The translations under genes were made by a program, and so were the position numbers. A stretch of 64,000 bases of DNA from Nocardia fusca NBRC 14340. Its GTDB lineage: Bacteria; Actinomycetota; Actinomycetes; Mycobacteriales; Mycobacteriaceae. The notes under the pieces are model-generated. The model was given only the letters and a program-made list of their open reading frames with translations. It had not been told where the DNA came from and did not search any database. The DNA lies in the NCBI RefSeq assembly GCF_001618425.1, contig NZ_BDCU01000050.1, positions 1 to 64,000 on the forward strand, given 5' to 3'. Positions 59,160-64,000 of the stretch are shown here, piece by piece (positions within the stretch are counted from its first letter, which is position 1; every line of letters begins with the position of its first letter).

Positions 59160-59654
59160 CTACTGGCCCGGGGTTACCGGGAAGGCCGGCGGCATCGCCA
59201 AAGGCGCAACCGGCGGTGCCCCGGCCATCAGCTCGTTGTACCGACCAGCGAAAGCCTCATCGGTCTCCATGTACCGCTGCGCGATCACCCGGTGCAACTC
59301 CTGTATATCTTCGACTATCCGGTAATGCTGCTCGAGAATCGCAAAGACATCATTGGAATCCTCGGATTCTTTGGCTTTGGAACGGAAGCGACTGACCATG
59401 ACCCCCGCTGAAGGAAGATCTGGATTATTCTCTCCGAGATCCCACTTCTCCCGATCCGCAATATCTTCCGCCATTCGCTGCAATTCCTGGATAAGAAGTT
59501 TGAATCCTTCACAATCGCGTTCCATGTAGACGAACTCTTCGGCGCTCACCCGGACGGAATCAGGCGCTCCTGCACCGAGGTTCACCGATAACCTGCCCTC
59601 CCGCGCCTCGGTCAGTAGACCCTCGAGCGGCCGCGGCGGCGTGTTCTCACTCAT
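59160..59654 (-). CDS. PE-like helical protein with a YxxxD export motif
   Basis: A 164-residue protein from the ATG at 59654 (GGGAG upstream). The body is two long amphipathic helices (FKLLIQELQRMAEDIADREK; FAILEQHYRIVEDIQELHRV). The second helix ends in RYMETDEAF, which contains Y-x-x-x-D, the general type VII secretion signal, followed by a Pro-rich tail. This is the PE architecture. The gene lies 54 nt before the PPE-like gene on the same strand, so the two could form a PE/PPE-type heterodimer. Confidence 0.65.
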   Translation of the reverse strand: MSENTPPRPLEGLLTEAREGRLSVNLGAGAPDSVRVSAEEFVYMERDCEGFKLLIQELQRMAEDIADREKWDLGENNPDLPSAGVMVSRFRSKAKESEDSNDVFAILEQHYRIVEDIQELHRVIAQRYMETDEAFAGRYNELMAGAPPVAPLAMPPAFPVTPGQ

Positions 59655-59701
59655 TGCCGAACTCCCTTTTGCCAATCAGGATCTGTGGTTGAAGCGTCCG
59701 A

Positions 59702-60271
59702 TCATGCGTCCGGGATCAAAGGCACAACTTTATCTGCCAAACGAAGTGCAAGTTCGCAAGAATCGAGATGTCCGGTCTTGTCGCGTGAAGGTGGGTTGCT
59801 CATCGAAAGCTCAAGGCTTCCGCCCTCCATCTCCACATAGAACAAGCAGCGCCCGCGGGGATCAGACTGATCGACGCCATGTACCCCTATCGCGGGGCGA
59901 CCGTCAACGGTGTACTCCCCACGGAGCACGAAGTCCTTATTGCCACGCACCGTATCCACGGTGAGGTTGGTTGTGGTGATGCCCACCGCGTAACTGTCCG
60001 GCGCTGCATAACTGCACCCCCGCCATTTGATCCCCCGCGACCCGTCGACATTCGCATCTGTCACCCCCCGCCGTAGGTCCTCCGACGCCAGCACTTCCTG
60101 CGGAATATCGGTACACGGATCGAACGACGACGGAGCCTCCGCCGCGATCGGCAACCCGGTCGTCGTGGTCACCGGAGACGCCGTCCCCTCGGTCTCGGAA
60201 CCACATCCCGCGACCAGTAGCGCCACCCCCACCCCACACAGAATCCCTCGGACCGACCGATCAGCGGCCAT
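59702..60271 (-). CDS. DUF3558 lipoprotein
   Basis: A 189-residue lipoprotein from an ATG with GGAGG upstream. The lipobox is LLVAGC. The mature N-terminus FDPCTDIPQEVLA is the DUF3558 hallmark, and later WRGCSYAAPDSYAVGI and DPRGRCLFYVE give the conserved cysteine set. These envelope proteins frequently accompany ESX loci; function unknown. Confidence 0.88.
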   Translation of the reverse strand: MAADRSVRGILCGVGVALLVAGCGSETEGTASPVTTTTGLPIAAEAPSSFDPCTDIPQEVLASEDLRRGVTDANVDGSRGIKWRGCSYAAPDSYAVGITTTNLTVDTVRGNKDFVLRGEYTVDGRPAIGVHGVDQSDPRGRCLFYVEMEGGSLELSMSNPPSRDKTGHLDSCELALRLADKVVPLIPDA

Positions 60272-60433
60272 CACAAACCTCCCGACACCGGCATTCCATA
60301 TCGAACCGGGAACCGGCCGGCCCCCCGCGTCCAGCCGACCCTACCCACCCCGTAACCCCCACTCAACCCGCGACCGGCGTCGCACCTACCGGAACGATCC
60401 GATGCTGAGCAGGACAAGCGGACCTGCATATCG

Positions 60434-60964
60434 TCATGCGGGCAGGTAGGGGCTGACCTCCCCGGCCACTCGTTTTCCCTCTGCACAGATATCGCCACCT
60501 GCCGCGCCTCCGCCCGGGCCGACCGGCAGACGCGTCCAGATGAGTGCCATTCCCTGCCGGAGTTCCACACCGAAGTAGCAGCGCTCCTTCCGCTCCGGGT
60601 CGAGTGCGTCGCCGAATTCGAGTGCCGAGCGGTCGGCGACAGTCGCGGGCCCGGCCACCTGGTAATCCCGGTAGCGCGGGTCCTGCTGGAACTCGTCCAG
60701 CGAAGTCGGTCCGAAGTACACTGCCGCGTCGTACCACCCGGCGGTGGACTTCCAGATACAGCCTTCCCAGCCGGAGAATTCGGTCCCGAAAGGCTCTGTC
60801 ATCAACGGTTGCGGCGCGATTCCCGCTTCGGTCAGGCCTGCCGCGGGGATATCGCAGGGGTGGGCGACCGGCGGCGTGTCGGCCGTGCCATCAGTGTTCC
60901 CACAGGAGGTACCCGTCACTGCGAGAACTCCCGCGAGTAATGCCGTCACCAGTGTTCTTCTCAT
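60434..60964 (-). CDS. DUF3558-type lipoprotein
   Basis: A 176-residue lipoprotein starting MRRTLVTALLAGVLAVTG with lipobox TGTSC. HPCDIPAAGLTEAGIAPQPL, WEGCIWKSTAGWYDAAVYFG and ERCYFGVELRQGMALIWTRL match DUF3558 in order. The ATG overlaps the preceding stop by 4 nt. It is paralogous in plan to the protein at 59702. Confidence 0.85.
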   Translation of the reverse strand: MRRTLVTALLAGVLAVTGTSCGNTDGTADTPPVAHPCDIPAAGLTEAGIAPQPLMTEPFGTEFSGWEGCIWKSTAGWYDAAVYFGPTSLDEFQQDPRYRDYQVAGPATVADRSALEFGDALDPERKERCYFGVELRQGMALIWTRLPVGPGGGAAGGDICAEGKRVAGEVSPYLPA

Positions 60965-61410
60965 TGCAGCCAAGTCCTCTGTCCCGGGTATTCGTCGAAA
61001 TCGTCGGGCCAATCACTCGGCCCTACTACGTTGTCGTCACGGCGTGACGTCGGCGGCGGCACCGGGGTCTCCGGTGCGGAAGCCGGCGCATCCCAGGTCC
61101 ATATGTAAGAAGGCGAATTCTTCAGTTCCGCCACTTCCGGCGGTACCGGTCGCGCGAACTGTTCGATATCCTGCCAGCGGCATTCGCCTGCCTCGACGCG
61201 CGCACTGTAGTGCCGCAGCTCCGGCGAGGCATTCGGCACCGCCGCCACCGACGCCATGAGCTCCTCGGTGACCGGAACCGGGTCGCTCCACAGGTCCTCG
61301 AGGACGGTGCGCTCTACTCGCAGGCTCGCCGTCTCCAGACGCTCCGCCGCGGCGAGAACGCGACGGGCCATGGACTCCACACCGGGATCCAGATTCGGAT
61401 CATCGAACAT
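60961..61410 (-). CDS. Hypothetical protein in the type VII block
   Basis: A 149-residue soluble, acidic protein without signal peptide. It has an N-terminal helix (MARRVLAAAERLETASLRVE), a central HYSARVEAGECRWQDIEQFA and a Pro/Asp-rich tail ending EYPGQRTWLQ. Proteins like this lie next to WXG-type genes in Nocardia, but I know no family. Co-transcribed with the following lipoprotein gene. Confidence 0.75.
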   Translation of the reverse strand: MFDDPNLDPGVESMARRVLAAAERLETASLRVERTVLEDLWSDPVPVTEELMASVAAVPNASPELRHYSARVEAGECRWQDIEQFARPVPPEVAELKNSPSYIWTWDAPASAPETPVPPPTSRRDDNVVGPSDWPDDFDEYPGQRTWLQ

Positions 61411-61452
61411 CGATACCGCCTGGTTCAGCCGCCGAACTCCACCGAAATGCTG

Positions 61453-62694
61453 TCATACCGCGTCCTCCCACGGCGCGCGTCCGGAGCCCACCTCATAGGC
61501 TTCCTTCGGCCGGTTCAGGGTGTCCTCGGCTTGGGCCACCTTGGCGACATCGTTCACCAGAGCCGCCCGGCGGGCGGCATCGTCGACACGGCTGGTGATC
61601 GGCTCGAGCTTCTGGGTGACCCAGTCCTTACCTTTACCGACCGGGTTACCGATCCACTCCAGGAATTCCTTGGTGCGATTTCGCACATCTTCGATCTCGT
61701 TGATGATCGTGTTGACGAGATCGACTATGTTCCAGATCTTCCGGGCCATATCGACGATCTCGATCGCCGTCCCGATTCCGGGGATCTTCTTGACCAGGGC
61801 CTTGAAGATCTGCTTGGTGCTGCGGAAGTCCACGAAGGATGTCACGAAATCGCGGAGTTTCTCGCAGGCCCGGCGCACGCCGTCGCGAATCTTGTCGGCG
61901 ACGATGTTGAGCATGTCGGAGATGACCCGCCCGACGGGGCCCTCCCACTTCATGGCGGCGACCTGGCTTCCCGCCCATGTCTCGAAGGCTATGGCCGCTC
62001 TGCCGTCCCAGTGCGGACCGACCCGACGCACCGCGTCTTCGAGATTCGCGCCGGAACTCTCCATCGCATTACCGGCGACCTTGTAGGTCTCACCGATCCG
62101 GCGCAATTCGTTCCAGTTCGCGGTGATCCGGGAGAGGACCATCTCCAGGATGTTCACCTCACTGCCCGCCATCCTGGTGACGTTCTTGACCGCCTCGTTG
62201 ACATCGCCGACGACACCGGTGGTCTCCGCGATCAGATCCGCGAGTTCCGGCGGCGCGGCCGACGGCGGGTCCAGCTTGATCTCATTGGGTTTCGGATACG
62301 CGACCGGGTCCGGATAGTCCATGACCAGGCCGGTGTTCTCCCGATCGGCGTCGACGGCCACTCCCTGCCCGGTGATCAGGTTCGTGGTGGCCGCATTGAG
62401 TGCCTCGTAAGTCTTCTTGTCCTGGTCGTGATACATCCACGCGGTGCGGTTCAGCTCGTCGCCGCTGTTCGCGGTGGTGTTGCCGATACCGGCCATTCGG
62501 GTTTTGAAAACCCCCGCCGCGTGCGTGAACGGCGTAGTCAGCGGCTCGAGTATCGCCCCGCCGAGCCCCTCGGGGCTGACCACGCAGTGTGCGCCGACGA
62601 AATCGGCGATGGCCAACGCATCGGCGCCGATGACATCCAGCGCGTTTCCCAGCCCCGCGATCTGCGCGGACTCGGCTACCAGTGTTTCCGCCAC
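61453..62694 (-). CDS. Large WXG-type helical protein, probable ESX substrate
   Basis: A 413-residue, almost wholly helical protein from a GTG with AGGAAGG upstream. Residues 1-100 resemble an EspC-like excreted-virulence domain (HAAGVFKTRMAGIGNTTANS). A second module has the W-x-G turn RRVGPHWDGRAAIAFETWAG. The C-terminal 170 residues contain hydrophobic helices (KIWNIVDLVNTIINEIEDVR) and charged ends. No enzymatic motif is visible. Nocardia type VII loci encode comparable long WXG proteins. Confidence 0.78.
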   Translation of the reverse strand: MAETLVAESAQIAGLGNALDVIGADALAIADFVGAHCVVSPEGLGGAILEPLTTPFTHAAGVFKTRMAGIGNTTANSGDELNRTAWMYHDQDKKTYEALNAATTNLITGQGVAVDADRENTGLVMDYPDPVAYPKPNEIKLDPPSAAPPELADLIAETTGVVGDVNEAVKNVTRMAGSEVNILEMVLSRITANWNELRRIGETYKVAGNAMESSGANLEDAVRRVGPHWDGRAAIAFETWAGSQVAAMKWEGPVGRVISDMLNIVADKIRDGVRRACEKLRDFVTSFVDFRSTKQIFKALVKKIPGIGTAIEIVDMARKIWNIVDLVNTIINEIEDVRNRTKEFLEWIGNPVGKGKDWVTQKLEPITSRVDDAARRAALVNDVAKVAQAEDTLNRPKEAYEVGSGRAPWEDAV

Positions 62695-62713
62695 CTGTCC
62701 GACCTTCCTTCCG

Positions 62714-63523
62714 TCATCGGTTCGTAGTGTGCAGAGAAGTCAGAATCGATTCGGCATCGTGCTCGCTCAGCGCGCCGGGCAGACCGGTGTGACGCTGCAG
62801 GAACAGCACCATCACCTCGGCAGAGGCGTACGCGGAAGTGGCCACGACATCGAACTGCGCGGTGCTCGGGTCGCACGACGACTCTCGAGCGATCCCGGTG
62901 ACGACCGCCGTGTATCGGATGGCCGGTCGCCCGGCGACTTCGGCTTGGACCGGGCCTCGGATCTCCACGTCGGGGCGAGCGCCCGCGGCGTCGGAGAAGA
63001 TCGCGCCGGCTCGGTCGGCCGCTGCGCGCGCCGCGGTGTCGATATCGGTGCCGTTGCGGCCCTGCACCCCGACTCTCGCCAGGGCCGACCCTTCGGTCTC
63101 CGGACAATAGCCATATCCGTAGTCGCTCACGGCACCGTAGGACGCGATCGTCCGACCGCCCTCGGACCAGCTGACGGTCCGGCCGTTGGACGGGCGCCAG
63201 CCGTTCGCCGCGGGTACGGAATAGCCGAGCCCGTACCTCGTCGGCACAGTCGTGGGCTGCCCCTCGGCCGCCTCGGGTAGTGGCGGTGGAAAGGCCATTG
63301 AGGGAAATCCGGGTGGTAGTGGCGGATCCGTCGGTGACTCCACCGGCGCCGGGGGCCGCCACGATGGAGCAGCCTGCTCCACTTCGGGCACCTTGTCGGC
63401 GTAGGGGTTGCCGACCCACGCGATAACCAGCATCACCGCTGCGGCGACACCCATCCAGCCGACGACCTTGGCCAGCGGTCCGATCACACCCGATCGGGCA
63501 AAGGCAACAAGAAAACTACGCAA
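62714..63523 (-). CDS. Membrane-anchored DUF8017-like protein
   Basis: A 269-residue protein with one N-terminal transmembrane helix (VVGWMGVAAAVMLVIAWVG, about residues 20-38), a Pro-rich spacer, and an extracytoplasmic domain (RYGLGYSVPAANGWRPSNGR, VSWSEGGRTIASYGAVSDYG, YGYCPETEGSALARVGVQG). This matches DUF8017-type proteins of actinobacteria as I recall. The TTG start has AGGA upstream. First gene of the leftward type VII block. Confidence 0.75.
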   Translation of the reverse strand: MRSFLVAFARSGVIGPLAKVVGWMGVAAAVMLVIAWVGNPYADKVPEVEQAAPSWRPPAPVESPTDPPLPPGFPSMAFPPPLPEAAEGQPTTVPTRYGLGYSVPAANGWRPSNGRTVSWSEGGRTIASYGAVSDYGYGYCPETEGSALARVGVQGRNGTDIDTAARAAADRAGAIFSDAAGARPDVEIRGPVQAEVAGRPAIRYTAVVTGIARESSCDPSTAQFDVVATSAYASAEVMVLFLQRHTGLPGALSEHDAESILTSLHTTNR

Positions 63524-63699
63524 GCCGGGTCCTACCCCGAACCATCCGGGCTGCAGACAGCCCTACGTCGGCTTTTCATACCCACTCCTCGCACAGGTCG
63601 ACCAGCGATTCAGTAGATCAGACGCTGTCGGGGTCGGATCGGTTCCCGTTCACTGGGTTGCCCGAGGAATTCCTCTGTCGCGGCACTGCCGCTGACGAT

Positions 63700-63811
63700 C
63701 GGTCAGCGCGAGCCCGAGTGCGATCTCCGTCGTGTTCACCGGGATGAGGCGGTGGGCGGTCGTCGAGAGCAAGGGGGCACCCCGGATGGGCGAGCCGACG
63801 AGCCGGTAATC
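63700..63811 (-). repeat. Degenerate second copy of a CoA-transferase gene 3' end
   Basis: On the minus strand YRLVGSPIRGAP followed by a shifted frame DDRPPPHPGEHDGD mirrors HRLVGSSIHVAGWTPDYRPP in the gene to the right. The 16-bp sequence CGAGCCGACGAGCCGG occurs in both (63791-63806 and 63929-63944). Frameshifts and the lack of upstream sequence make this a decayed duplicate. The rest of the 63524-63835 gap has no gene. Confidence 0.55.
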
Positions 63812-63835
63812 AGCCAGAGCAGCGCGGATGTTCTG

Positions 63836-64000
63836 CTACGCCGCTGTTCCGTCGCCGACGGTCCCGCCGTGTTCGCCGAGCCGGGGTGGCGGCCGGTAGT
63901 CCGGAGTCCAGCCGGCGACGTGTATCGACGAGCCGACGAGCCGGTGTTCCCCGGCCCGCACGACCATTTCCGGTGTCGCCTCCAGTGCTTCCGGCAGCGT
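63836..64000 (-). CDS. Class III CoA-transferase, 3' end only
   Basis: The last 54 codons of a gene entering from the right edge. The residues ATPEMVVRAGEHRLVGSSIH, VAGWTPDYRPPPRLGEH are the typical C-terminal region of CaiB/BaiF CoA-transferases. After GEH the normal T-x-x-VLxxLG ending is replaced by GGTVGDGTAA and a TAG, which suggests that the terminus was altered by the adjacent duplication. Confidence 0.65.
   Translation of the reverse strand, partial: TLPEALEATPEMVVRAGEHRLVGSSIHVAGWTPDYRPPPRLGEHGGTVGDGTAA

Noticed and set aside
1..64000. tRNA, rRNA, CRISPR array, insertion sequence with transposase
   Set aside because: I looked for conserved rRNA/tRNA sequence, regularly spaced repeats and transposase motifs and saw none. 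Repeat-flanked segments have no transposase gene.

Overview
The window is a high-GC actinobacterial chromosome segment, most likely from Nocardia or a close relative in the Mycobacteriales. The reasons are the strong codon bias, frequent GTG/TTG starts with 1-4 nt start/stop overlaps, many FadE-type acyl-CoA dehydrogenases in pairs, Mtb12-like lipoproteins, EspG/PPE-like type VII secretion genes, DUF3558 lipoproteins, and a rifampicin monooxygenase (rox) very like the Nocardia enzyme. No rRNA, tRNA or CRISPR was seen. All functional calls come from reading the protein sequences; no search was run.

Left flank (1-2.6 kb): a DUF1579-like protein behind a 17-bp inverted repeat, a TetR remnant, an F420-type luciferase-like oxidoreductase and an unknown protein. 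The core (about 2.6-40.3 kb) is a large CoA-thioester catabolic island. A leftward run (14461 to 2635) encodes a branched-chain-amino-acid-type ABC importer (lipoprotein binding protein, a fused LivH-LivM permease, LivG, LivF), a small membrane protein, two acyl-CoA dehydrogenases, an SDR, a class III CoA-transferase, an enoyl-CoA hydratase and a thiolase. Divergently, 14804-20605 encodes a carboxymuconolactone decarboxylase-like protein, a Rieske oxygenase with a small partner, an amidohydrolase-fold protein without the usual HxH motif, an NTF2-like protein and a paired acyl-CoA dehydrogenase. Further units hold two Mtb12-like lipoproteins, more hydratase/dehydrogenase genes, a TetR regulator, a thioesterase, a DapB-like dehydrogenase, a second thiolase with a MeaB GTPase, two SDRs, a CoA ligase with another dehydrogenase pair, and the oxygenase reductase. 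Five copies of one 15-bp palindrome (consensus GAGAATAnTATTCTC) lie at the promoters of these units and on both sides of the tetR gene. I infer one TetR regulon that imports, activates, hydroxylates and beta-oxidises an unidentified, probably cyclic or branched, carboxylic acid.

31.9-57 kb is accessory and patchy: a HAD hydrolase and MFS exporter inside the island, a small secreted protein with an overlapping partner (possible toxin/immunity pair), an S1-domain protein, an alpha/beta hydrolase, a head-on junction of truncated AraC and saccharopine-dehydrogenase-like genes, a DUF6924 protein, a self-contained crotonase/CoA-ligase/TetR operon, a P450 with degenerate motifs, rox with an upstream rifamycin-associated-element-like site, several broken genes, and an XRE/DUF397 pair divergent from three very small genes.

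57-64 kb is a leftward block of type VII secretion accessory genes: a membrane-anchored protein, a large WXG-type protein, two lipoproteins, a PE-like/PPE-like pair and EspG, with no ESX core component in view. The right edge has the 3' end of a CoA-transferase gene followed by a degenerate copy of its last codons.
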